A stretch of 64,000 nt of DNA, from IMG/VR virus record IMGVR_UViG_3300025141_016680, positions 1-64,000 of that record, one strand, 5' to 3'. The translations under genes were made by a program, and so were the position numbers. The DNA is from a virus. Of this stretch, positions 37,330 to 45,641 are shown piece by piece; position 1 is the first letter of the stretch, and each line of letters starts with the position of its first letter. Under the pieces are notes generated by a model, which made no database searches, was not told the origin of the DNA, and worked only from the letters and a program-made list of their open reading frames with translations.

Positions 37330-38315
37330 CAGTCTAGCAACCACTCTTGTATGTGATCATCATCCTCTTCTTCTGATTCCACTATTTCGTAAACGATCTC
37401 GTAATCTTCTCTCGATGCTGCACTAATATCAATGGGATTTTTCTTCCATTCACCAAAGTCATCTATGGGCGCATTCCAACCAATGGGCTTTGCAAGCTCC
37501 TCTATTGAATATGGTCTACTTGGTGATTCTTTCAATTGAGAGATATCCACCCACTCATAATATTGATCATTGTCAGCAGACCAATATTTTCCAAATCTCT
37601 TATTTCCCCTAACTCTTGCATTTGTTCCTCGAGGATCCGTAAAGATTCCCACACATACTGGAATCCACGGCAAATAAGTCTTCATCTTTGACGAGAATTT
37701 CTTTTCAATCTTCTCACTTAGATTTACCTCAGCATTTCCACCATGTCCTGGTGTTTCCCAGCCGCCTACAGAAGCAATGACTGACCTTCTATATCCACAA
37801 TCTCCGGCGCCGTTTACTTTAGATCGAGAGGAATCTAGACAAAAAATTGAATTATTTACTCTTATCTTTGTAAACATCGCTGCATTTAATCTTACTTTTC
37901 TTTGGCAGTCTATCAAAACCGATCCCACATCATCATTCTGCTGAAATAGGGAAACATAGTCCTTTAGCCACCCTTTTCTAATAAACTGACAATCTCCCTG
38001 GAGGGGAAATATTATATCTCCTGTTGACTCCTGAAAAATAATATTGAGGGCTTCACCAAATGCGCTGATATGGTCTACATCATTTTTTCCTATCTTGCCC
38101 TTTTCTCCCGACCTATAGTCCTGCTGATTTATTACCTTCCATCCCTTCTCACGTAGTAAACCCAGGTATTCCTGTGTTCCTGGTTCTTCGCTATTATCAT
38201 CTACACAGATAAATTCTACGTCATCATAATCTGAAACAGATTCCATCAATGACTCTGCACAACTTCTAAGATAAAAAAGTCTATTGTAGTTATTGATTCC
38301 AAATGTTACTTTCAT
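37329..38315 (-). CDS. Glycosyltransferase family 2-like (GT-A)
   Basis: The N-terminus VTFGINNYNRLFYLRSCAESL is followed by FICVDDNSEEPG, the nucleotide-binding D-D-x-S motif of family 2. FPLQGDCQFIRKGWL replaces the D-x-D metal motif with G-D-C, and GAGDCGYRRSVI lies where acceptor-loop residues are expected. An acidic C-terminus (ESEEEDDDH) ends the protein. The start has AGAGG upstream and a 41-nt gap to the preceding glycosyltransferase. Confidence 0.72.
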   Translation of the reverse strand: MKVTFGINNYNRLFYLRSCAESLMESVSDYDDVEFICVDDNSEEPGTQEYLGLLREKGWKVINQQDYRSGEKGKIGKNDVDHISAFGEALNIIFQESTGDIIFPLQGDCQFIRKGWLKDYVSLFQQNDDVGSVLIDCQRKVRLNAAMFTKIRVNNSIFCLDSSRSKVNGAGDCGYRRSVIASVGGWETPGHGGNAEVNLSEKIEKKFSSKMKTYLPWIPVCVGIFTDPRGTNARVRGNKRFGKYWSADNDQYYEWVDISQLKESPSRPYSIEELAKPIGWNAPIDDFGEWKKNPIDISAASREDYEIVYEIVESEEEDDDHIQEWLLD

Positions 38316-38356
38316 CTAAGCTTCCTCTTGATAATTCTAAGATAAAAAAATAAGCT

Positions 38357-39268
38357 TTACACATTATCGAGTAAATCTACAAAAACAGATTTATACTTTT
38401 TTGCAACTTCAGCGATATCAAAATTTACGCTATTTTCACTTTGAATTGCTCTACTAAAATCCATCTCTGGAGGATTATAAAGTCTCACAGGAGAAAAATC
38501 CCAAAGATCTTCTTCTATTATCAGGCCAGACTCATTGACAATCTCATGTGTTCCACCTGCAGCTGAACAAACGACAGAGCATCCACTTGCTTGTGCATCA
38601 ATTACCACGTTTGGACAATGATCTAGCCATGCTAGGTGTAAGAACTTAGTAGATCGCTTAAACAGCGAGATTAAATCTTGCCATGGCATCTCTCCTGCGT
38701 ATAGCACTCTATCATGACTTACTTGAAAGTCTGGATTTTTTCCTGCAACAACCAGGCAAGCATCTTCAGGTGCAAATTCTAAAAAATAGCGTACGTTTTC
38801 TGATAGTCTTTTGTGAGGCCTCCAGGCTGATGCGCATGACCACACACCATTAAATTTATCAAGCACTGGATGCTGTATGGGTTTTATTTCTGAAATGAGG
38901 TCCAAGCATGTACCGTTGTGAATCACATTTCCATTCTGGTGCTCACCAAACCATTTCTCAGTTAGCACTTTATTGAAATTAGACTGATAAATTACTGCAC
39001 TTGCTGCATGAAATGTTTCACATATAGGTGTGTTGAGATGCTGATAATCCTGGTCCGAGTTAAAATAAATTCCATCTAGCCTCTGGACGATGGGTGCAAC
39101 CTTATAGGAAGCTGCTATGAATGATAATTGTATATCAATCTTTTGAGAATTAGAGATGTTGCTAACAGAATTTACGTCTAATTCAGTAAATGCTCTTGCT
39201 AATTTTCCAGCAAGAGCATTGGGACCTGAACTTGATTCAAAATCTACATTGTCAAATAGCACATTCAT
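38357..39268 (-). CDS. Glycosyltransferase, GT-B fold
   Basis: SSGPNALAGKLARAF is a glycine-containing acceptor loop; VIHNGTCLDLI marks the interdomain region, and FLHLAWLDHCPNVVIDAQASGCSVVCSAAGGTHEIV is the donor-side motif where one glutamate is replaced by aspartate. That is common in divergent family 4 enzymes. Length 303 aa. It follows the B12/radical SAM gene with a 4-nt overlap. Substrates unknown. Confidence 0.75.
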   Translation of the reverse strand: MNVLFDNVDFESSSGPNALAGKLARAFTELDVNSVSNISNSQKIDIQLSFIAASYKVAPIVQRLDGIYFNSDQDYQHLNTPICETFHAASAVIYQSNFNKVLTEKWFGEHQNGNVIHNGTCLDLISEIKPIQHPVLDKFNGVWSCASAWRPHKRLSENVRYFLEFAPEDACLVVAGKNPDFQVSHDRVLYAGEMPWQDLISLFKRSTKFLHLAWLDHCPNVVIDAQASGCSVVCSAAGGTHEIVNESGLIIEEDLWDFSPVRLYNPPEMDFSRAIQSENSVNFDIAEVAKKYKSVFVDLLDNV

Positions 39269-40794
39269 TCTATCTTATGAATCTCACCAGAATTTTTGTC
39301 GACAAGCATTCCTTTTTTATATTTTGTGTAGCGATGGTCATTTATTTCTTCCCAAGCCTTGTCTCTTATCTTTTCTAGCTCGTCCGACGGGACAATCGTA
39401 TTGATCATATTTGCCTTTTGCCAGTGCATTTTATCAGGATCATAATCAGTTGAAAGATTTCCATCTCTCATAGCAGAGTCAAACATTGGAGTTCCTGGGA
39501 GCGGCATCACTAAAAAGAAGCTAGCAGCATCAAGACCATTATTCATGCATTCTTTAGCAAAATTAATTGTATGTATAATTTCTTCTCTTGTTTCATCAGG
39601 GTACCCTATCATGTAGTTACCTGCAATTCTTAAATTATAATCCTTTAATGCCTTTAATAGGGCAGGAATATTTGACTGCTGAATATTCCATTTGCTTGAC
39701 GCATACTTCGATATTATTCTAGGATTAGCAGATTCAAATGGCAGTGCTATATCTCTAAATCCTGCTTCTGCAAGTGTTTCTATTACTTCAAAGTCAGGTT
39801 CTCCGCTCTTTAGCAGATGAATAACATTGACTCCATTTACATCAAGAATTTCAAAATCTAAATTTCTAATCTTTTTAATTAGCTCAATTGCTCTTCTCTT
39901 CTTTCCAAAGATTGAATCATCTTCTATAAAGATTTGCTTAACTCCAAGTGACTTTAAAATATCAAGCTCTTTAAGAACTCTTTGATCAGATTTTATTCTA
40001 AATTTTCCAATAGGTCCTGACATTGTTCCCTTCCGTTCACCTGCTATATGACAGTATGTGCAGGAAAATGGACAGCCCAATGACGTCATCATTGAAGCAT
40101 ATTTTAATTCCTCATCAGGTTCAAAATGACCTCCGTGTGGCCTTCTAATTTTCCAATATCTGTCATTTGGAAGAAGGTGCCATGCTGGCAAAGGTAAATC
40201 ATCAAGATTCCATATTATATCACCTATCGCACTGCTTTGCTTTGGTGTTCCATTTTCAAGGTATGCTACCATTGGAATGTGAGTAAAGTTTCTACTTCCG
40301 CTTTCTATAGTTCTTACTATTTCTACAATTGTTTTTTCTGATTCAGAAGTGCAGATAAGGTCAACACCATTATCAAAAAACTTTTTTTGTCTATGCCTTG
40401 CATTGACACCTCCTGCAACTATAAGCTTATCAGGAAATGTTTTTTTAATAAGCCTTGAAGTATTTAAAACCATTGTCTCCTGATGTGTGAAAATAGAGGT
40501 TAAGCCGACTATATCTGAATCAGCTACTTCTTCAAGAATTCTTTCATCCGTCACGCCTGTCCGCTTCATTCCTGTGGGTAAATCAGACGAAGTGTAAAAT
40601 ACGTCGTCTAGATTATCACTTTCATTTCCTACACATGCATCAAATATTTTTACTTCTGTGCCGTTTTCTATCAGAGCTCCTCCTAGCATGGGATATGCTA
40701 AAGATCCGTTCGGCTTGCACATCATCTCGGGCCAAGTTTGCTCAGGAGGATACAAAAGTGTTACTTTGACTCTCTTTTTTGGAAAATTATGCAT
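39265..40794 (-). CDS. B12-binding-domain radical SAM protein
   Basis: The N-terminal 160 residues resemble the cobalamin-binding domain common in this class (VTLLYPPEQTWPEM, YPMLGGALIENG, DIVGLTSIFTHQE). The radical SAM cluster motif C-x-x-x-C-x-x-C is at residues 241, 245 and 248 in LGCPFSCTYCH. FIEDDSIFGKK and ALPFESANPRI are family features of B12/radical SAM enzymes, many of which methylate unreactive carbons. In this context it could C-methylate or epimerise a sugar. It overlaps the GT-A gene by 8 nt. Confidence 0.85.
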   Translation of the reverse strand: MHNFPKKRVKVTLLYPPEQTWPEMMCKPNGSLAYPMLGGALIENGTEVKIFDACVGNESDNLDDVFYTSSDLPTGMKRTGVTDERILEEVADSDIVGLTSIFTHQETMVLNTSRLIKKTFPDKLIVAGGVNARHRQKKFFDNGVDLICTSESEKTIVEIVRTIESGSRNFTHIPMVAYLENGTPKQSSAIGDIIWNLDDLPLPAWHLLPNDRYWKIRRPHGGHFEPDEELKYASMMTSLGCPFSCTYCHIAGERKGTMSGPIGKFRIKSDQRVLKELDILKSLGVKQIFIEDDSIFGKKRRAIELIKKIRNLDFEILDVNGVNVIHLLKSGEPDFEVIETLAEAGFRDIALPFESANPRIISKYASSKWNIQQSNIPALLKALKDYNLRIAGNYMIGYPDETREEIIHTINFAKECMNNGLDAASFFLVMPLPGTPMFDSAMRDGNLSTDYDPDKMHWQKANMINTIVPSDELEKIRDKAWEEINDHRYTKYKKGMLVDKNSGEIHKIE

Positions 40795-41584
40795 TTTTAG
40801 TAATCCACTCGTCGACTCTTTGCCTCCATCTTAAGATAATTGGATCAGTGTGAAAATTTCTATATGATGAACGACCAACATGTGTAAATACAGGCTCTCC
40901 ATTAATTTGATGTTCCTCACCTCTCATTCCTGCAGTCATAAACTTGGATCTTTCATCATTTGAATTTATTAAAGGTAGTGCTATCCCATCTCCGCCGCGT
41001 ATCTTAATTTTAAAAGGTAGTTGCCAACCAACATCTAAGTCAATAATATCCCCAGGATCCCTTCCAAATACTCTAGCATTTGTAGAATCAATTGTTATCT
41101 GTCTTGTCTTTGCAGGAGTAAATGATATACTGCTGCACATCTGCAATGCTTTCACTCTAAACAAACAGCATATAGCATTGGGAAATTTTAGATATTTTGA
41201 TCCACTATACTCTGAGCCTATGATAACGATATCGTCATGAATTAAGCTAAGCATTTTTTCATCCCAGCTCTTTGCAAGAAAAGCGACGTCTGCATCAACT
41301 ATCATTCCAAAATCTTCTGTCATATTGCTGAATAGTAAATCGAGACAAAGTCCATGATCATGACTAGATATTGGATTATCATTTATTGCATCAATTATTT
41401 TTATCTCTGAGTCTGTGTCTACGGTTAATATTTCATCGGTATCGACACTTTTATCATTTATTGCAAGTATAAATTCAACTCTTTTTTGATCACTTACAGT
41501 CATATTTGATGACCATATTAAATGTTTAACATAGTGCTCTGAATTGATTCCACACGGAATCCCTATTTGAATTTTTGATTCCAT
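40787..41584 (-). CDS. GT-A-like glycosyltransferase, small
   Basis: The 265-aa protein opens IQIGIPCGINSEHYVKHLI and carries FGMIVDADVAFLAKSWDEKM, where V-D-A-D is a D-x-D-type metal site of GT-A enzymes; FVVxDN-like N-terminal nucleotide residues are weak. No membrane segment is present. It is next to a sugar aminotransferase and the B12/radical SAM gene. I judge a transferase likely, though a non-catalytic relative is possible. Confidence 0.6.
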   Translation of the reverse strand: MESKIQIGIPCGINSEHYVKHLIWSSNMTVSDQKRVEFILAINDKSVDTDEILTVDTDSEIKIIDAINDNPISSHDHGLCLDLLFSNMTEDFGMIVDADVAFLAKSWDEKMLSLIHDDIVIIGSEYSGSKYLKFPNAICCLFRVKALQMCSSISFTPAKTRQITIDSTNARVFGRDPGDIIDLDVGWQLPFKIKIRGGDGIALPLINSNDERSKFMTAGMRGEEHQINGEPVFTHVGRSSYRNFHTDPIILRWRQRVDEWITKNA

Positions 41585-41590
41585 TTTAAA

Positions 41591-42688
41591 CTAAAAACTA
41601 TTAACAGCTTCAACAACTGTTTTCCTATCCTCTTCTGTTAACCACCATCCGACAGGAATATTCATCATTTTTGAACAAAATTCATCAGTCCCTGGTAAGT
41701 CATCTCTTTCAAACTTTTTATACACAGAGTATCTATCATTTCTTACATGAACAACATCTGTTGCCACACCTTTGCTTGCCATATGACTCTTAAATTCATC
41801 CCTATTATCTACAAGAAGACTGTAGATCCAGCATGCAGACTCAGAATTTTTTGATCTTTTGAGCTTTTTAACACGTGAATTATTAATATTTTTATCAAAA
41901 AATGCACTATTATCCTGGTGACTTTTAATAAGCGACTTTATTGTCTTCATTTGCTCAAGCCCGATTAATGCATTTAAGTTGTTCATGTGAAACTTATATC
42001 CCCACTCTGTGACGTCCTGCTCCCATCGAGATTTTCCTGTCTTTGCAGTATACTTTCTGTCTAAACCAAACCACCTAAGGCTTTTTATCCTTTGGTCATC
42101 ATCGTGGTTTTTTGAGCAAATTGCACCGCCGTCCGCGGTTGTTAAGTGTTTTATTGCCTGAAATGAGAAGCATGTAAAATCACTATGACCCCCTATCGGG
42201 ATTCCATTGTATGTTGCTCCGAGAGCATGTGCAGCATCTTCAATTACCTTTATATCAAAATCTCTTACAATTTTATTAATTTCATCTATCTCAAATGGCT
42301 GGCCGGCCCAATGGACAGCAGAAATAGCCTTTGTTCTAGGAGTTATCTTTCTTTTAACATCACATGGGTCAATATTCCCAGTCTCAGGATCAATATCTGC
42401 CCAGACAAGCTTTGCACCAAATACAGATGCAGGCTCATTTGTTGCCATGCATGTCATAGGTGTAACAATTACCTCATCATCAGGCTGAATGTCACAAAGT
42501 CTAAACGCTAGTGTCAAAGCTGATGTGCAGCTATTGACAAGTGAACAATTTTCATTCTCAACATATTCAGAAAACTCTTTTTCAAATCTATCTGAATATT
42601 CTCCTTCTGTCACCATGCCGTTTTCAAAAAGCTTATCTATTAATGGTCCTAGTGTTCCAGGATTATGAACTTTAAAAAGATTTATCAT
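41591..42688 (-). CDS. DegT/DnrJ/EryC1 sugar aminotransferase (perosamine-synthase type)
   Basis: A PLP aminotransferase with VNSCTSALTLAFRL, VIVTPMTCMATNEP, VIEDAAHALGATYNG and the active-site lysine K180 in FSFQAIKHLTTADGG. Related enzymes turn GDP-4-keto-6-deoxymannose into GDP-perosamine or UDP/dTDP-ketosugars into amino sugars. Unlike the other DegT protein of this island it keeps the catalytic lysine. A GMD product is available in the cluster, so perosamine is a reasonable but unproven idea. Confidence 0.85.
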   Translation of the reverse strand: MINLFKVHNPGTLGPLIDKLFENGMVTEGEYSDRFEKEFSEYVENENCSLVNSCTSALTLAFRLCDIQPDDEVIVTPMTCMATNEPASVFGAKLVWADIDPETGNIDPCDVKRKITPRTKAISAVHWAGQPFEIDEINKIVRDFDIKVIEDAAHALGATYNGIPIGGHSDFTCFSFQAIKHLTTADGGAICSKNHDDDQRIKSLRWFGLDRKYTAKTGKSRWEQDVTEWGYKFHMNNLNALIGLEQMKTIKSLIKSHQDNSAFFDKNINNSRVKKLKRSKNSESACWIYSLLVDNRDEFKSHMASKGVATDVVHVRNDRYSVYKKFERDDLPGTDEFCSKMMNIPVGWWLTEEDRKTVVEAVNSF

Positions 42689-42908
42689 TGCTGTCTCCTA
42701 TTTTTTGACTGTACACTTTTCCATACGAAATACGATTACACGTCCTTTCAAAGAAATAATATATGATAAAACCGCTAATGTTCATGTAAAACGCATTAAT
42801 AATAGCCCTTTCTGACACATCTGACACAAGAATAATAAAGCTATTAAGTATAGCAATAATTCTCCATATCAAAGATTTTAAAAGGCTTCTAGTTTTTGTT
42901 TCAATCAT
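42672..42908 (-). CDS. DUF2061-type small membrane protein
   Basis: The 78-aa protein starts KTRSLLKSLIWRIIAILNSF, the K/R-S-x-x-K-x-x-x-W-R pattern of DUF2061, and has two hydrophobic segments (IIAILNSFIILV and IINAFYMNISGFIIYYFF) ending in ERTCNRISYG. DUF2061 proteins are often found beside sulphate or sugar-nucleotide genes; their function is unknown to me. It overlaps both neighbours by a few bases. Confidence 0.75.
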   Translation of the reverse strand: MIETKTRSLLKSLIWRIIAILNSFIILVSDVSERAIINAFYMNISGFIIYYFFERTCNRISYGKVYSQKIGDSNDKSF

Positions 42909-43873
42909 TGCTGTTTTCCAAATAGCTCTTCAAAGACCTTAATATTATAGTAAGTCTTATCGTCAAAGCTATATGTTGATAAGTCTATATTTCTTAAAAT
43001 TTCATTAACAGAGTCTCCAGGAGAAAACTGAGGAACGAAATCAAGCTGATCTTTTATCTTGTTATTTGTTACTTTATAGTTTCTACATTCTGGAATATTT
43101 TTAATCTCTATGTCTACAGTGATCCCATTATTTAATAACTCATCTCTAATTTCATCAGCTAAGCGGCCCATTGTGTAATTGTCATATGATACATTAAATA
43201 CACCTGTTATTTCTGGGCTTGCTTCAATTGCCCTGATGTATGCTGTGGCGATGTCACGTACATCTGTTAAAGGTCGCCATACACTAGGGTTATTTACAAC
43301 TATCTTTCCCTCTGTCAGCGCAAACTTTGTCATTGTGTTTACAACAAGATCATATCTCATTCTCTTGGAATACCCACCTACCGTTCCCTTTCTAAGAGAT
43401 ATTGGTCTAAATGTTTCATCTTCAAAGCTCATAACAGCACTCTCACCCAACATTTTTGAAATACCGTATGGAAATTTTGGAGAAACATGAGAGCTCTCAT
43501 TCATCAATTTATCAGCTGTATATCCATAAATACTGCATGAACTTGCATACACAAATCTTTGCACGCCTGCTTCCTTAGAAATAAATGCAAGATACGTTGG
43601 TGAGGATGCATTCTCAACAAAGTTCATAGATGGGTTAAAGTTTGCCATTGGATCATTTGACACACCAGCCATAAAGATGACAACGTCAAATCCAGAAACA
43701 TCGTCTGGAGTTAGTGACCTAATATCAGCATTAATTATATTTGTTTCATCTGGAAGACTATTTCCAAACCACAGTAAATCTACAACAGTAACATCATACT
43801 GTCTTTCAATTAGTTTTGGTACTAAGACTGAGCCGATATATCCTGCGCCGCCTGCAATTAGAATTTTTTTCAT
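42905..43873 (-). CDS. NAD-dependent nucleotide-sugar epimerase/dehydratase
   Basis: The cofactor loop is IAGGAGYIGSVLVPKL, followed by VVIFMAGVSNDPM, YASSCSIYGYTA (catalytic Ser) and FPYGISKMLGE with Y-x-x-x-K; VWRPLTDVRDIATAY closes the substrate site. It belongs to the extended SDR group of 4-epimerases, reductases and dehydratases. It stands immediately upstream of DUF2061 and downstream of the RmlC-like gene, forming a small sugar-modification set. Confidence 0.8.
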   Translation of the reverse strand: MKKILIAGGAGYIGSVLVPKLIERQYDVTVVDLLWFGNSLPDETNIINADIRSLTPDDVSGFDVVIFMAGVSNDPMANFNPSMNFVENASSPTYLAFISKEAGVQRFVYASSCSIYGYTADKLMNESSHVSPKFPYGISKMLGESAVMSFEDETFRPISLRKGTVGGYSKRMRYDLVVNTMTKFALTEGKIVVNNPSVWRPLTDVRDIATAYIRAIEASPEITGVFNVSYDNYTMGRLADEIRDELLNNGITVDIEIKNIPECRNYKVTNNKIKDQLDFVPQFSPGDSVNEILRNIDLSTYSFDDKTYYNIKVFEELFGKQQ

Positions 43874-44451
43874 TATTTATCCTTAAAATTAAATTTTGGA
43901 TTATTTCTATATTCAGAAAAAGACTGTGCTGCCGAATCCTTTTCTGATAATATTAAGCTGCTTTTATCAATGCCCCAGTCAATATTAAGCTCTGGATCGA
44001 GTGGGTTTATTCCGGATTCTCCATCTGAGTTATAAACTGCTGTGCACTTGTAATGTAGCACAGTGTTATCTTCAAGAGAAATAATTCCATGAGCATAGCC
44101 CGGTGGAACCCATAGTTCTTTTTTATTTTCTGCCGTTAGCATAAATGATTCATAAACTCCATACGTTGGTGATCCTTTTCTTACATCGACAATGACATCC
44201 ATGATTGCACCGCTTGCCACCTTGACAAATTTTCCCATTGGGCCGTCCCACTGATAGTGTAGGCCTCTTATTACATTCGCCCTTGATATAGAAAAATTAT
44301 CTTGGACAAATATTTCATTAAATCCCGCTTCTTTAAACGTATTCTCATTATATGATTCGTAAAAACACCCTCTGTGATCATGAAAAACCCTTGGTGTAAA
44401 TACAAAAACATCATTAAAATTTTTACTTTTTTCCTTTGCAACTTTCTTCAT
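43873..44451 (-). CDS. RmlC-like dTDP-4-dehydrorhamnose 3,5-epimerase family protein
   Basis: The cupin fold shows VFTPRVFHDHRGCFYESY, FVQDNFSISRANVIRGLHYQ (the catalytic His region), IMDVIVDVRKGSPTYG and ELWVPPGYAHGIISLED. These match RmlC/RfbC, which epimerises keto-deoxy sugars at C3 and/or C5. No RmlA, RmlB or RmlD homologue is recognisable in the window, so it may act on a GDP- or UDP-linked keto sugar. It overlaps a GNAT gene by 4 nt. Confidence 0.85.
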   Translation of the reverse strand: MKKVAKEKSKNFNDVFVFTPRVFHDHRGCFYESYNENTFKEAGFNEIFVQDNFSISRANVIRGLHYQWDGPMGKFVKVASGAIMDVIVDVRKGSPTYGVYESFMLTAENKKELWVPPGYAHGIISLEDNTVLHYKCTAVYNSDGESGINPLDPELNIDWGIDKSSLILSEKDSAAQSFSEYRNNPKFNFKDK

Positions 44452-44921
44452 TTAGAAATCTCCATCTTCATCTCAATTCTCTTAATTTTTTCTTTGCCCC
44501 TGAACACTGGGTCGGTTTTTTTGTTTGTTCTTTTAAATCCAACTTTTTCGTAGAGAGAAATTGCTCTAACATTAAATTCTAAAACGTATAAGATAAACGT
44601 CTTAAACCCAAAAGATTCTAACATAAAGTTCATAAACTTAGGGTATGCCAGCTTTGCTATTCCCATTCCCCGGTATGTTCTATGTATGTCACATCCTATA
44701 AACACACTGCTTTCATCTTCATTCCATGAAGATGTTCTAAAATACCCTACATCATTGTTATTATGAGTCAAAATATAAAATTTTGGCTTGCTTTTCCTGA
44801 ACCATTCGCGGCATTGATTAATTGTAAATCTAGTATTATCATCAAGAAAATCGGCACATTCATTTCGTATGGCAATAAAAAATTCAAGATCATCTGCACA
44901 CATTTCTCTAAAGCGTATCAT
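44448..44921 (-). CDS. GNAT-family N-acetyltransferase
   Basis: The 157-aa protein has VFIGCDIHRTYRGMGIAKLAYPKFM, the R/Q-x-x-G-x-G/A acetyl-CoA loop, and the closing AISLYEKVGFKRT typical of GNAT enzymes. In sugar clusters these acetylate amino sugars such as 4-amino-4,6-dideoxyhexoses. The sugar aminotransferase 2 kb downstream could provide such an amino sugar. One gene in the series, coupled by start/stop overlap with the RmlC-like gene. Confidence 0.85.
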   Translation of the reverse strand: MIRFREMCADDLEFFIAIRNECADFLDDNTRFTINQCREWFRKSKPKFYILTHNNNDVGYFRTSSWNEDESSVFIGCDIHRTYRGMGIAKLAYPKFMNFMLESFGFKTFILYVLEFNVRAISLYEKVGFKRTNKKTDPVFRGKEKIKRIEMKMEISK

Positions 44922-45641
44922 CTACTGATCTTCTTTCTTGGCGATAAATCCTCTAGCTCTTACAAGGTTTATTGTTGAAATCTGCCTCATCTCAGCCCAA
45001 TCTCTATCATTAACTGACACAGAGTTTATGTTGTATCTATAACATACAGTGTCTATATACTTTCTCTTATTTGAAACGCTTAATATCGGCAACATTAAGG
45101 CTTGATCATATCCACGCTTGAACCATTTTAACTCTTCGTCCTTAAAATTTTTATCAGATATTTTTTTTAACAGTGCACACCTGAACGTTCTTAAATGAGA
45201 ACTGCACCATGGCCAAAAATACGGATCTACATTGTCTGGCATATCATTTGATATATTGCTTCCGTTTATATCCCATTCATGAGCAGTCCAAACAACATCG
45301 CTACCATTACTATACTCATTATTAACAATTGACACAGCATCGTTATTGCACAAAAAATCATCTCCATCAATTGTTGCGATAATGACATTATCAGCAACAT
45401 CCTGAAACAGTCTAGATGTTTCAACAATATTTCTTAATGCAAACTTTTTAACTGAATTTTTTCTACACGAAAACCTGCTGTCGTTTGTGCAAATTTCAAT
45501 CATTTTTTTCCAGGTATCATCTTCTGACATGTCATCAACCATAATACATGTCCATCGATCATCAGACTGAGACTGTAATGATGAAGCAAGCTTGTCAAGA
45601 TTTCTTTCTGCATTAAAGCATGGAACTACAAATATTATCAC
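44922..45641 (-). CDS. Glycosyltransferase family 2
   Basis: The GT-A start IIFVVPCFNAERNLDKLASSL is followed by CIMVDDMSEDDTW (D-D-x-S/D motif) and VIIATIDGDDFLCN (D-G-D-D metal site), both clear family 2 features. At 239 aa it is a compact catalytic domain without membrane helices. Its ATG overlaps the stop of the two-domain glycosyltransferase by 4 nt. Confidence 0.87.
   Translation of the reverse strand: MIIFVVPCFNAERNLDKLASSLQSQSDDRWTCIMVDDMSEDDTWKKMIEICTNDSRFSCRKNSVKKFALRNIVETSRLFQDVADNVIIATIDGDDFLCNNDAVSIVNNEYSNGSDVVWTAHEWDINGSNISNDMPDNVDPYFWPWCSSHLRTFRCALLKKISDKNFKDEELKWFKRGYDQALMLPILSVSNKRKYIDTVCYRYNINSVSVNDRDWAEMRQISTINLVRARGFIAKKEDQ

Noticed and set aside
42185-42511. Plus-strand frames inside the aminotransferase gene
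   Set aside because: They lie antisense to a clear DegT gene and carry no recognisable motif.
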